A DNA stretch of 21,753 nt, taken from assembly GCA_000827495.1 (NCBI GenBank), contig KN817608.1, positions 1,956 to 23,708 of the forward strand. The letters are read 5' to 3'. The stretch is from Hypholoma sublateritium FD-334 SS-4 (Eukaryota > Basidiomycota > Agaricomycetes > Agaricales > Strophariaceae). A program made the translations under genes and the position numbers. The stretch's first letter is position 1; every line of letters starts with the position of its first letter. The notes beneath the pieces were generated by a model. That model had not been told where the DNA came from. It did not search any database and worked only from the letters and a program-made list of their open reading frames with translations. This document shows positions 9,075 through 19,386 of the stretch, piece by piece.

Positions 9075-9824
9075 GGACTCGCCAAGCTACTCGAGCAGCA
9101 GGTTGTTCCTACCATCACTCAGTGAAGATGAAGCCCCTTCATGTAACCTCGCCCACTATTCATTGATGCCACTCTTGTTGTTGTCTCGTTGTTCCAGTGT
9201 TTCATATGCGCTAGGCTGTCATGGTCAGCCCCATTTGTTCAGTCTTTGAACAAGCTCATGCGTGTGGATTGGTGCAGCCGCTTTCCATGAAGGCACTACT
9301 CATACACGATGATAACATGCATAGCTTGTAGTCTACATTGTTCCGCTGTAGTAAGATCTCTGTGATCTCTCAGATTATGGGACGAGTGAAATAGTATAAG
9401 TGATATATACATATAACCCAACTGACAGATTACTCATCGATTTCGATATGGTAGTGTTATGGATATATATAACCCAATGACCTATCAGCATGGTGACATT
9501 ATTCCATTGGCTGGTAAGGCTTGCCAAACCATGTCTTCAAATATATAGAATGCAGTGGGCCTTTATCTGACCTATGTGATGCCGGTCAAAAATTGGAAAT
9601 GCTCTGCTAGCTGAGCTGAGTTGACAATCATCTTACAAAGCTTATGGTATCTGAACTTCTGAATACATGAATTATTATACCCTTGTTAATGTGAAAAAGT
9701 GAATGTAGAATGGCCCACAAGTTACCTTGACATTGTCAACCACGCATCAAGGTATGTGATTTGTATGCGATGGCTGGGGAGACATATATGCTTATGTTTG
9801 GCTTTGTGATTTGCCCAAGATTTG
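9075..9824. other. No gene recognised
   Basis: Nothing recognisable was found on either strand. The short plus-strand ORF starting at 9067 has no support beyond being open. The right side (about 9780 on) may already be 5' LINE sequence, since LPKICVICQ-like codons appear just before the ORF1 remnant. Confidence 0.35.
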
Positions 9825-10200
9825 TGTGATCTGCCAGGGCACAGCAGTTTTCCCCCGTTTCACTGATGTACTTCCAGGAGTGCAGTGAGTCCCTGCTGGC
9901 CCCTGACATCACCAGTGCGCTGCAGGACAAGCTGCGCCCCAAACGCGACTCACCAGCCAGTTCCAACTGCATGGTATTCTTCGACATCTGGGACTCCCAG
10001 ACTGGCACATAATCGAAACACCTCATCGGCAGGACGGTCATGAATGCGTCAACTGCAAGGGGGCCCACAAAGCAACCAACGGGAAATGCCCATTCTGGAA
10101 GCATTGCTGCGATTGAGCTTGGATTGATGCAAAGTATCTTGAGGCACATAACTCTCCAAGTCCATGCCCTTGTTGCTCTAACAACCCACCCGTAGCTTAA
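9825..10200 (+). pseudogene. LINE copy 1 ORF1 (nucleic-acid-binding) remnant
   Basis: The first piece, from about 9831, reads YFQECSESLLAPDITSALQ and then MVFFDIWDSQTGT, which ends at an in-frame TAA near 10009. In another frame the 3' end encodes HECVNCKGAHKATNGKCPFW, a zinc-knuckle-type CxxC...H...C motif typical of ORF1 proteins of fungal Tad-like LINEs. From my recollection of that family, sequence carrying further zinc fingers normally lies between the two pieces, so an internal deletion is likely. A TGA interrupts the end (HCCD then stop then AWIDAKYLE). The frame ends TAA at 10198-10200, directly followed by the ATG of ORF2. The protein would bind the element RNA during retrotransposition. 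Confidence 0.6.
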
Positions 10201-12478
10201 ATGAGTTATGAGGAAAATGGGAAAATTAGAATTGTTTCATTCAACGTAGCAAAGAACTTTTGCTGGTGGACTCTCTTTTGAATCATTTTGTAAATAATTT
10301 TGAAATTATATTTTTGCAAGAACCTGCTTGGCAAGTGATCCGCATGGCCCCCTCAACAGTAAGTTGTGAGGGAGATGATGTTGTTGGCGCACCACACAAC
10401 CCTGCATGGACGATGATGGTGCGCCCACCTGAGCCTGGCCTCCCTCCAAGGGTGATGGCTTACGTTTCAGTGAGATTAGCTGCGCTACGGCCAGCTTTGA
10501 GGCGCGATCCATTTGATCATTGCGACCTCCTCATAATATCGCTGTTTGGCCAAGGCTGCACATTCAACTTCCTCAATGTTTACAATGACAGCAAGGACAC
10601 CGGGCTCAAGTTCCTCGTGGAACATGAGGCGCCATCACCCCTTGTCTACATGGGTGGGGACTTCAACTGCCATTTGAGTGTGTGGGACCCTGTCGTCCAG
10701 CACCATCAAGCATTGGCCATCTCGTTGCTGGAATCAGCTGCATTGATGGATCTGGAGCTGGTGAATTTCACCAACCCCGGGCCCACCTTTATCTCACACA
10801 ACCCAGATCTTTGGCCATCGGTCATCAATCTGATCTTCGTAAGATCTGCAGATTCAATCTGATTCACATTGGATCACCTTGTTGCAGCACGTGCCACATC
10901 TGATCATATCCCAATTGCCACCACAATTGAGCTGGATCTGATCACACCCGAGATCCACAAGTTCTCAATTAAGCATGGGAGCGAGGAGGAATCTGCCTTC
11001 CTCACATCTGTCATTGGCAGTTTTAGCAAACTGGCTCAAGACCCGTCCACACCTGAGGAAGTGGACGCTGTGGCTCAAGCCATAGCTGACACATTCGGTA
11101 GTGCATGGGATGCCAACACTACTGAGGCTTGCATCATCACGGAATTGAAACCCTGGTGGGACTGGGGCTGCAAGGACAACTTTGACCAGTACCAGATGTT
11201 GCAGGATCCCACCAACTGGTCCGCATTCCGCCACTCTGTGAGGGAGGCCAAAGCTAGTTCTTTGCTGTGTGCGTTGAAGAGGTTGCTATCATGAACAAGT
11301 GCCCATGGGACCTGATGGAGTGGGTCAAACAGCACAAGAACCACGTGTGCGAGGCCATCCAGTACTATGGACAGCCTTGCCATGACCTTGAGCAGTTGTG
11401 GGACGCCTTACATGGCACCTACAATGCTGCCTCCAGGCATTAGTGCAACGTCTCCATTTTGCACCAGCTCCCAAACCATGAGGTCAGGGAATGGGTGCCT
11501 TTCTCAGCGTTAGAACTCACGCAGGCACTCAGCACCTGTGCGGGCAATATGGTGCCAGGCTCAGACCATGTCATGTGGTCTCACCTCAAGTTGATTGTTG
11601 CATTGCCTCCATGCCTCGCGGGTCTGCTGTCACTGGCTAACTCCTGCCTACAGGTGGGACACTGGCCCCAGCATTTTAAGGAGTCCATATCAATGGTGAT
11701 CTCCAAGCCAGGGAAGCCATCATACTCCATGCCGAAGGCATTCAGGCCCATTGTGCTCCTGAACACACTCAGTAAACTCATCAAAAAGGTGATTGCCAAT
11801 AGGTTCCAGTTTGACATAATTGGGCTGGACCTTGTCCTTCCAAACCAGTTTGGCGGTGTGCAGCAATGCTCCACCAAAGATGCTGGGATTTACCTTACAC
11901 ACTTGGTTTGCGCCAGGTGGGCTAAGGGCCAGGAGACCAGTGTGATAGCATTTGACATCGCGCAGTTCTTCCCATTTCTCAACCACGAGTTTTTGCTCAC
12001 AGTCTTATGATAACAGGGGTTTCCCACCATAATAGTGAAATTCTTCGAGTCATATCTGGTTGAGAGGTTCACAGCGTACTGCTGGAACAACTTCAAGTTG
12101 GATCCGAGACAGGTGGATGTGGGGGTGGGCCAAGGCTTTGCCCTCTCGTCCATCCTCTTGGCGCTATACATTGCACCTTTGCTGCAACTGTATGAGCTGG
12201 AGTCTCCTCACCTGGACACCATGCTTATTTTCTATGTTGATGATGGCACTGTCATCACACAGTCCAGCAACTTGGGAACCAATTTGGTTACCCTCAAAGG
12301 TGCTTACTCGATCCTGTATTGCCTATTTACAGCGTCAGGCCTTGCTCTGGAACACAACAAGACAGAGCTCTTCCACTTTATGTGCACATGTAACCCAGTG
12401 CTGCCCAGTCTTGACCTGGGCTATGCTCCTTTCATGGGGGAGACCCCCCTCACCCCCAAGGATATCTGGCGATACCTT
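10201..12478 (+). pseudogene. LINE ORF2 copy 1: APE endonuclease + reverse transcriptase
   Basis: ORF2 starts at ATG 10201, abutting the ORF1 stop. Endonuclease motifs are IIFLQEP near 10300, GGDFN (10653-10667) and SDH (10899-10907). RT motifs are FRPIVLLNTLSKL near 11740, the FDIAQFFP catalytic box A (11951-11974), GVGQGFALSSIL box B near 12120, and YVDD (12233-12244). The predicted activities are nicking target DNA and target-primed reverse transcription in the nucleus. Lesions are a frameshift in the T-run at 10258-10261, TGA 10860-10862, a frameshift near 11240, TAG 11441-11443, and TGA-TAA 12008-12013. The RT thumb and any RNase H are missing. Confidence 0.8.
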
Positions 12479-12553
12479 GTGCTCATTGAAGAGGAGCTTG
12501 CAGTTGAAGTAAAACCCAAGGTATTGCCAGATAACCTTGGGGGTGAGGGGGGT
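12443..12553. repeat. 36-bp inverted repeat made of LINE sequence
   Basis: The arms 12443-12478 and 12518-12553 are reverse complements at 34 of 36 positions, around a 39-nt loop. Both arms encode the same RT peptide (TPLTPK, then IWRYL or IWQYL), one per strand. The minus-strand arm runs on into GFYFNCKLLFNEH, so the loop holds LINE sequence in inverted orientation. This marks the point where LINE copy 1 ends. Confidence 0.85.
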
Positions 12554-12559
12554 GTTGTC

Positions 12560-13479
12560 GGTGAAAGAAGTACAGCTGCGATCGCCCGAAAGCACGGTCG
12601 CGGCGCATCGGTCATGGTGTGACGCGCTGCCCAATCGAGCCTGCCACGCTGCCGCCGCTGCCGTCTGGCTGCCGCGTCGCCCCATCTAAGGCGCACCTAC
12701 GGGCACGCACCGGCGTTTCCCCCAGACTTGCGGGCGCGCTCATCCCACCACGATGCTGCGCCGTGTGCCACATGTTTGGGCCACATGAGGGACATGTTGC
12801 CCGTGGCCCACCCGAAAAGGAGCAGGCTCGCGCCAGCATTTCCCACTGCACATACGGGCGCCGAGTGACGAATGTGCGAAAAGGGCTGCCGACACCGCGC
12901 AGAATCGGTGCGCACGCCGTGTACGGTGTACGCTGCGCACGGCAAATAAAAGAAATGACAAAGAAAACAAGATACAATACCTTTGCCACACCCCGACGAC
13001 AAACGAAACAAGCATTCTAGTGAGAAATTAATGGAGAAAAGAGGTCAAGCTTGCTGGGAGGGAAAGACGGAGGGCTCGAAGTCTCCCAAAGCTAATCTTT
13101 TTTCTTAAGTACATAGTGCTCAGGTTATCATAGCACTGCATGCATGCACATGTTTTTTATACGTCCTACATTTCTTGCTGTACACGTCTTTTTGACGGCT
13201 GCACACTTGTCACAGAATAGGCGAGTAAAAATTCCCAGCCATGTTATTATTAATCATTGATCATCAGGACTAGCCATCAGAACATGAAGCTGTGGTAAAC
13301 GTTTTCGAAGACAGTCGAAGCGAGAATTACCAGTTCTAGCGCTGATAACTGTCAGTTCAGTCACTGATACAGGACAGTCCAACTGATAGAAAGCAGTCCC
13401 ACTGTCAATGAACAGGCTAAATGCATGGCTCACACGTTATCAAACCGTTACATATGCAGATTGTGCACCGCCGCTGCCT
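12560..13479. other. GC-rich then AT-rich unassigned sequence
   Basis: Long open frames exist on both strands at 12612-13020, but they overlap extensively and reflect high GC content; none reads like a real protein. A few units resembling the 20-bp minisatellite of 14043-14250 occur around 12750-12812 (GCGCCGTGTGCCACATGTTT). From 13020 to 13440 the sequence is more AT-rich and featureless. Confidence 0.4.
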
Positions 13480-13503
13480 GCGGCGTGCGAGGGCGCACGC
13501 CGC
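13480..13503. repeat. Perfect 10-bp GC-rich hairpin
   Basis: GCGGCGTGCG, a 4-nt loop AGGG, then CGCACGCCGC. It is about 1 kb upstream of the recombinase start. It could be an extruded single-strand structure, a binding site, or chance in GC-rich sequence. Confidence 0.75.
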
Positions 13504-13837
13504 GCGCTTCAACAACAAATGTATTAACAAACACGTGATCCTGTTTGGCAGTGCGCACAACGCGTTGAATCTTATCATTTAATCACTGATCGTGCTCTCT
13601 CCTTCGCTCTCCTCAGCCGTCTTTCACAAAATAAGACAAGGTATGTAGGTACCACAGCCTGCAACCACTGGACTTCGCTCGTGACGTCTTACCCTCAGGT
13701 GACGCGGCGAAGAACGAGGTACAGTGCATGTGCGCCCGCTCGACGCGGCCCTGCTGGATTTTTCCCTGCCGGATCTTTTGCCGTGGCCTCACTGCAGGGG
13801 AGCCCAGAGGACACATGCTGCACATTCATAGGTGCAG

Positions 13838-13914
13838 ATCAAGTCAATTACTGGTGTCCAAGGCCTTAAGCGCATCATATGGATGCAGGTGGATGTGCAG
13901 GATGCCAAGAAAAG
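13838..13914 (+). other. Possible orphan exon
   Basis: This is a 77-nt segment between an acceptor-like GGTGCAG and a donor GTACGT. One frame gives protein-like sequence (IKSITGVQGLKRIIWM, then QVDVQDAKK). No partner exons or family were identified. Confidence 0.2.
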
Positions 13915-14042
13915 GTACGTTACACACTACATAAATATATGAAGATGCAGAACCGCATCCTCACTGCTCGGGCAGCTCATCCTTGCGACGCGGGTTCCTG
14001 CCCTGTACAGGAGAGTATTGGTATGCGGATGTGCCATACCAC

Positions 14043-14250
14043 ATGTTTGCGCCGCGCGCTGCGTGTTTGCACCACTCGCGCGCATATTTGTTCCCCGCGC
14101 TGCATGTTCGAGCTGCGTGCCGCATGTTCGCATGTTCGCGCCGTGCACTGCGCATTTGCGCTGTGTGCCACATATTCGCGCCGCACGTTGCACGTTCGCT
14201 CTGCGCGCTGCATCTCCGCGCCGCTTGCCGCATGTCTGCGCCATTCTGCC
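14043..14250 (+). repeat. Degenerate 20-bp minisatellite, about ten units
   Basis: The units are mostly 19-21 bp and follow ATGTTCGCGCCGCGCGCTGC with many substitutions, plus one partial 8-bp unit (ATGTTCGC). It is GC-rich and generates overlapping spurious ORFs on both strands. It lies about 290 bp upstream of the recombinase gene. Confidence 0.75.
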
Positions 14251-14486
14251 TAAGCTAGCGTGTAGACCCTGCACTGAGGCACTGCAGCTCATCCAGGATG
14301 TCCGGCAAACGCAGATGTGCACATCGAGGTAGCCAGCCACATACCGTGTTTGCCTGTGTATCTATGTAAGTAGTGTAAGATTATGTACGTATTTCTTGCA
14401 ACATGAAATGTATCAGTACGTGTCAGCTGTGTGGCTGGCATTGTACCTAGACTCTCGAAAACCTGAGGCTGACATGGTAAAAAAGG

Positions 14487-14495
14487 TATAAAATA
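14487..14495 (+). promoter_or_regulatory. TATA-box-like TATAAAATA
   Basis: TATAAAATA ends 44 bp before the ATG at 14540, in an otherwise AT-rich leader. It fits a core promoter for the tyrosine recombinase gene. Predicted from position only. Confidence 0.45.
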
Positions 14496-14539
14496 TACTA
14501 TTGCTGCGATTGTAGACACATACCTATCTGTTTATCAAT

Positions 14540-16331
14540 ATGTCTCCAACTCCTTCCACAGTGGCGCCTCTTTCTCTAGGTGCTGACCTCTACGCTGGTC
14601 TCGAGGCTGTGTTGCAGCATTCAACCGGTCAAGAGCACCTAGATCAGTATGAGCAAGACTATATACAGGCCGATATGGAAGGCGAACAGGAAACTTTACC
14701 TGATTTGACTACGGGGGATTTTTCTCTGTCCGATTCAACCGACGAGACTAATATATCTCAGTGGAAGAAGACTGTCAATGGTGCATCCAAGAGTGTTACC
14801 GATGATACTGAGCGCGGATACCTTCGGTAATAGTACACATCTAAATTTATTGACGCCCGGTTTAATTCCTTTTCTCTAGATTGGTTGACAACTGCGTGGA
14901 TTTTTTGATTGACAAGAAATTGATCAAGAATCGAGAGGAATTTCTGTCCACAAAGCCACTGTTTAACACACCATTTCTCATCGTTGCTTGGATTATGAAT
15001 GAGTAAGTACTAATATCTTTATGTGAACAGTGGCATGCACATTATTAATTCATTTTTAATGACCTTGGCAGGTGTGATACTATTGCGCTAGATGGAAAAT
15101 CTACTGCAAAGGGGCCTCGAGGAACGTACACCCATGCACAGAAAATGAGAGCCAGCATGACATATGTATTTGGACGTATTCATGGTCTTGGATCCTATCC
15201 GTGGCAAATCATACATCCTGAAGTCGAGGGCTCCAGGACCGTACCTCATGCAATTGGAAACCCATCGGTGTCCGAGCAAGTGTCAACATACATGGTCAGC
15301 CTCAGGCAACGTAAGGTGAGTTGGAATACTCCATACAAAGGTCTGCACTAAAATATTTCTGACAGGTTCAGAGCGGTGAAACGCCCACTAGCGCTCGAGC
15401 TATCACCCCGGTGAGATACATTATATTATTATCTTAGACAAATTTCTGACAATTGAAATTTAATTTCAGAGAATATTGGAGGACCTTTATGATTACAATC
15501 ATCGTCCGGAGTGCCTGAAGGCACCACAATTCAAGGCTGGCACGTGAAGTGAAGCCAAGGATCTTCACCACTGGGGAGGACCATTAGTCCGCAGTGCAGC
15601 CCAAGCAATATACACCATCGCGTTTCTATGTCTTCTTCGTGTAGACGAGGTCCTCCGAATTGAGTTCAGTCATATTGAACTTATTGACAATGGTCCTAAG
15701 GATTCTCGGATGATTCTCACTCTGCCATTTCGCAAGACACATCAATTTGGAGGTCAGCAGTCTGATTTCCCACTTGCGGTGCAGCACATATCTAAACAAT
15801 TGATCCAGAAATCAAACCGTTTGTACTGCATTATATGCCTGATGAAGAAGCGCATCTTTGCCCAGTACGTGCAATGGGAGAGTGGATCAAGCTTAGCCGC
15901 ATTACGAGTGGCTACGTGTTTCGAAAAATAGCCTCTGGTGGTCGTGCCTCTCAACATAATGCTCCAATGGTACATTTTTAAAAAATCATTGACCCATCAA
16001 TTAAATAACACTTTGGATAATTTAGACTGCACAACAGTTCCTTGAAATCTTTCGGAACAACTTGATTGACATCAACATTGATCCCAGTCCATATGGAACT
16101 CATTCTTTTAGACGAGGAGGATGCCAGTATCTATCATCTTATAGGCGCTGGTCTCTGCGCACCATCTGCGACTGGGGTGGCTGGAGCACCGAGTTTTCGA
16201 GCATGACAATTGTAAAGTATCTGATTTCCTGGAATGATGAACCCACCGAAGCACGCGAGGATTTCTTCAATCCGAATCGGGGTCCCGTTCAGAAATGTTA
16301 TGCATGTGGTCGAAGTTGCCCATGTGCATAA
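14540..16331 (+). CDS. Crypton-like tyrosine recombinase, seven exons
   Basis: The exons are 14540-14826, 14880-15002, 15072-15315, 15366-15410, 15470-15752, 15809-15969 and 16026-16331. All introns are GT-AG, 50-69 nt, and the phases join into 483 codons including the stop. The acidic N-terminus is followed by an SAM-like core-binding region (about residues 85-230) and a catalytic domain with R290 (LLRVDEVL), H407-S-F-R410, W434 and nucleophile candidate Y446 (IVKYL). The C-terminal tail is CYACGRSCPCA, possibly zinc-binding. The enzyme would cut and rejoin DNA through a phosphotyrosine, as in eukaryotic Cryptons. One TGA (15545-15547, codon 259) lies upstream of all catalytic residues. It is either a nonsense mutation (CGA to TGA would fit) or part of an in-frame 51-nt intron (GTGAAG...CGCAG, 15544-15594). 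Otherwise the gene is complete and well preserved. It ends 15 bp from the stop of the SAP-domain gene on the other strand. Confidence 0.85.
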
Positions 16332-16346
16332 CCAGGCTTATGTACA

Positions 16347-17982
16347 TTAGTCAATATCACTATCTACATCATCTGAAATACCGAGAAGTCTTCGATAATG
16401 CTTAGCAACCTGCGATGGCTTTGTCTTGACATGCCATACGCCGTGCTTTTTGTATCGGAACTCATCAGTAAACTTGGACCCCGAATAGGCTTTGTGCGCT
16501 TCTTCGACCAATTGGGAATCTTCCATCTTGCGGATAGATGCCAATTTGGCGACGATAGCTGTGTAGGTCATTGGCTTGCCTGTTTTTTTATCACAAAACT
16601 CCCGCCAGAAGTCTGCCTCTGATCCCTGGCGCAGGCGCTCAACAATTATCTGTCAAGAAATTCAGTAAAGTACCCTTTTGGAACATCATATAAAACAGAT
16701 GAGAAACATACTCGCCAATCGAAGTAATGTCCTTTCACTGCCTTCCACTGTTGTGGTTTCCAGGAGGGATCACTTTTACCATTGGTCCCCTTCACGCGCT
16801 GTGAATAGACTGCCCTCCAATAGATAATGGGAATAGGATTCCCTTTGATTTCGAGGATGGACGATCCGCCCCAAAAAGCGCTCGTGTCATCCCACATCCG
16901 GTTGAGTAAAGCTATTTCGTTTTTGCAGTCTTCTCGGCCTGAAGACGAGGACGCAAACGATATGGCGGGGGGTGCGGGAACGTCATCCGCAGTGAACGTA
17001 ACAACTGTTCCGTTACCCAAAGTGAGGGAACGTGTGGGAGCGGCGTCGATGTGAACATCCACCGAGTTGGAATTGGAGTCGGTTTGTGGTGGCGACTTTG
17101 GTGGGAGCGATTCCTGGGCCGCAGTCGCACCAGTAATTATACCGGCGACAATTTCGGCCAGGCGAGAACCTGTGAGATCGACTTGCTGTTTTTAAATTGT
17201 GAGCGACAGCCTGCAAGGTGGGATATGTCAACAAGAATAGACTTACCGTGGTGTTCCTCTGAAGACGCGCCTTTGCAGCCTCCAGTCGTTGTTCCTTGTT
17301 CAGGTACGGGTATTCACAAACAACCTTATCGGCCTAGATACGGCCAACCATAAGTCAGTTTGACATTATATATATATAAAACAGTGAGGCGGGGGGCCAA
17401 GGGCTCACCCATTCCAATACTCTCTGTCGCTCACTCGGATTTTGCGTTGGAGCTAAGGTGGGCAGCTTGTTCGTCAGGTGAGCGAGCGGCTGAGCTGTGC
17501 GATTGCTGAACACAGCGTCTGCTCGGCGCGCCGACTGAGATTTCGACGTTGCCTTCGAGATGCGGCCAGTTTGAGGCCCACGGTGCATACGCTTGGCGCG
17601 TGGGACAACACTTGTAGCACCTGAGATTAGATATGACTGTTGGGTATCTAACGTTGACGGCGCTTACTTTTCCCACTTGTCTTTATTCCCGCTGAAGTCC
17701 CTCAGGCGCCTGTTCAGGGTGTCCTTATTCCCGGATGACGGCAGCCCAAAGCCGCGGCACCAGTCCTGAAGCTTGGCTTTGTTCACTTGTTCACTGGAAA
17801 GAACAAATGCTCCCGCGGTGAGTAGCAGTTCCACGGCTAATAAAAGCAACTCACATATTTAGAAACTGCTCCCGCCAAACGCCCGTGTCCATCATTTCAC
17901 CCGGAAAGGGCAGGGAGCCGCCCTGCTCGTCCACGTCCATTGGAACATCTTGGCGGTTTGCCGCGTTGCTGGGGTCGGCCAT
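16347..17982 (-). CDS. SAP-domain protein, six exons, 439 aa
   Basis: The exons on the minus strand are 17982-17855, 17793-17668, 17610-17409, 17333-17247, 17185-16712 and 16649-16347. Introns are GT-AG, 57-75 nt, with consistent phases, giving 439 residues with no internal stop. Residues about 46-77 (KLQDWCRGFGLPSSGNKDTL, then RRLRDFS) are a SAP motif, a helix-turn-helix-like DNA-binding fold. A basic linker follows (HRGPQTGRISKATSK), then a Ser/Pro-rich middle, a conserved-looking Trp-rich block (about 290-339, with WDDTSAFWGG and HYFDWR), and a C-terminal helical region ending DDVDSDID. The open frame continues upstream of the ATG, but I chose 17982 because a pyrimidine-rich leader precedes it. 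Convergent with the recombinase. A DNA-binding partner or regulator of it is my inference. Confidence 0.75.
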
Positions 17983-18435
17983 TGCTGAGATGGCGAGATG
18001 TGTGTGGTGCGAGAAGAAGAGATAGTAGCAGAGGAGGCCGCAGATCAGGGTGAGCAAGACAAGAGTGGCGGTGATGGGCCCGCAGACGCGAACATTGGGG
18101 TCGATGGGAGGGGCCGCGGCGGTGTTGATGTGTCGGTCGAACCCAAAGGAGCAATTGAGAAGGTCGCCGATCACAGTGGCGAGCACGCCGTGGATGCGCT
18201 GTGGCATGGCCGCATTGCAGACGGATCTGGAAATAAAACGGCGGCAATGAGCGAGCGGGTCGGCGTGCGGCGCGCGCGGCAGACGGCAGGCAACGGCGTG
18301 AAGAGTAAACACGGCGCAGCAGGCGCAAACGGGTGTGACGCGGCATCGCGTGGCACAGGGACGGTCGGCAGGTGCCGCCTGATGGCGGGCGTCAAACGGT
18401 CGCGGCATGTCTCAGGTGTGATCCGGGTGGAGCAT
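17983..18435 (-). promoter_or_regulatory. GC-rich upstream region of the SAP gene
   Basis: The sequence just before the ATG is pyrimidine-rich on the minus strand (CTCTTCTTCTCGCACC), as in many fungal core promoters. A minus-strand frame is open from 18408 and would add a hydrophobic stretch (ATLVLLTLICGLLCYYLFF) in front of the SAP protein. I treat this as GC-driven openness, but a membrane-anchored longer isoform cannot be excluded. Confidence 0.35.
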
Positions 18436-18487
18436 GTGACCTGGGGACCGTCTAGACCCAGAGAGAAGTATAGCCCAGATTGAGGCT

Positions 18488-18494
18488 GGGCAGC
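18488..18494. repeat. Target-site duplication GGGCAGC, left of copy C
   Basis: GGGCAGC is repeated at 19387-19393. LINE copy 1 has a single GCTGCCC at 12400-12406 at the equivalent place, confirming this as the insertion footprint. The base after the right copy is A, as in the unoccupied LINE, so the duplication here is 7 bp. Confidence 0.9.
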
Positions 18495-19386
18495 CAACCA
18501 TGGCTGCTATTTTCATGTATCAACCCATGGTAGTTGCCTAAGTAGAGGGATGTATCCACAGCGGAAACTGCTCAAAGCCTTGGGAAGTTGCTCACTGATA
18601 CATCATAGGGCAGTTGCCCAAGGCCCACTTCCACATACATGAAATGGGCACTTGCCACTGTTTCCTAATGTGGCAGCAATGATCTTATATAAGCTAGTCT
18701 AAAAATAGAAAAATGAGAAAAAAATTGTTAAATTAGCAGAAAATTCAGAGCTATCCAAATATACCAAAATCATNACTGTAGGTGGCTTCCTTATTTGGTA
18801 AAATGCAAAATGAATTTTTGAACNGCNGNNTATTTGCAAAATNGACCCCCTCAGAAAATTNTNAAATANTTTTNAAAATTCNNTAAAATTCATAAACTAT
18901 NTGTATATGGAAAGAAATNCAGTGGTCTGTGCACAAAACAATGNNATAANGGCCTTTTATCAGCTAGATATCAACTNGATTNGATGACTTTGGAATCTCA
19001 TGTGCTNCTGCNCAAAAGATGGANTTNGGCCAAATTTGGCAAAGTCCNGCTTGGCCTTCCATTTTGNGCCTGGGTGTTATTCNCATGCTAGGCCTGGGCT
19101 GATGGCTATTATTTACATTTGTTTGGATTTGAGGCCAGAATATGNCATNAGTGAGCCNGCACAATGTAAATAGAGGNAAGCANNAGGTCACACATTGGCT
19201 TTTGATGNNCATNAATGTGCAAACAAATAAGCACAGCACTGCAAAAGGCACGTCGTAGCACTCAAAACGTAGCCATTTGGCAGGCAGAGCATGCATGAGT
19301 TGCCCAGTGGGCAATTTCCGCTGTGGATATATCTCTCTACTTAGGTAACTACCCAGCTTTATACATGCAGACAGTGGCTACTTGTG
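18495..19386 (+). mobile_element. TIR element copy C (892 bp), nested in LINE copy 2
   Basis: This is a complete copy that aligns to copy B without indels. The left end is CAACCATGGCTGCTAT and the right end, reverse complemented, is CACAAGTAGCCACTGT. Subterminal GGGCAGTTGCCC-like words sit in both arms. It contains many N bases at the same offsets as copy B. Non-autonomous; no transposase. Confidence 0.9.

Larger units (their letters stand above)
9825..12478 (+). mobile_element. Non-LTR retrotransposon (LINE) copy 1, 3'-truncated
   Basis: The element has ORF1 (zinc knuckle), then ORF2 (APE-type endonuclease, then reverse transcriptase), matching the Tad/I-like LINE layout. The sequence stops inside the RT domain just after the YVDD motif region (IWRYL, 12478) and turns into an inverted LINE fragment. 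No 3' UTR or poly(A) is present. LINE insertions are usually 5'-truncated, so loss of the 3' end points to a later rearrangement. Several nonsense and frameshift changes make it inactive. Confidence 0.8.

Noticed and set aside
10306..12696. Minus-strand ORFs across LINE copy 1
   Set aside because: They are antisense shadows of the plus-strand endonuclease/RT frame, which carries the catalytic motifs.
12612..13020. Long overlapping ORFs on both strands (up to 133 codons)
   Set aside because: The region is GC-rich, so stops are rare in several frames at once; none shows domain-like sequence or splice support.
13927..14340. Cys/Arg/Ala-rich ORFs on both strands
   Set aside because: They are translations of the 20-bp minisatellite in different frames.
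17851..18408. Longer minus-strand ORF with a hydrophobic segment upstream of the SAP protein
   Set aside because: It would add a low-support, GC-driven leader; the ATG at 17982 follows a pyrimidine-rich leader and starts a more typical N-terminus. Kept only as a possible isoform.
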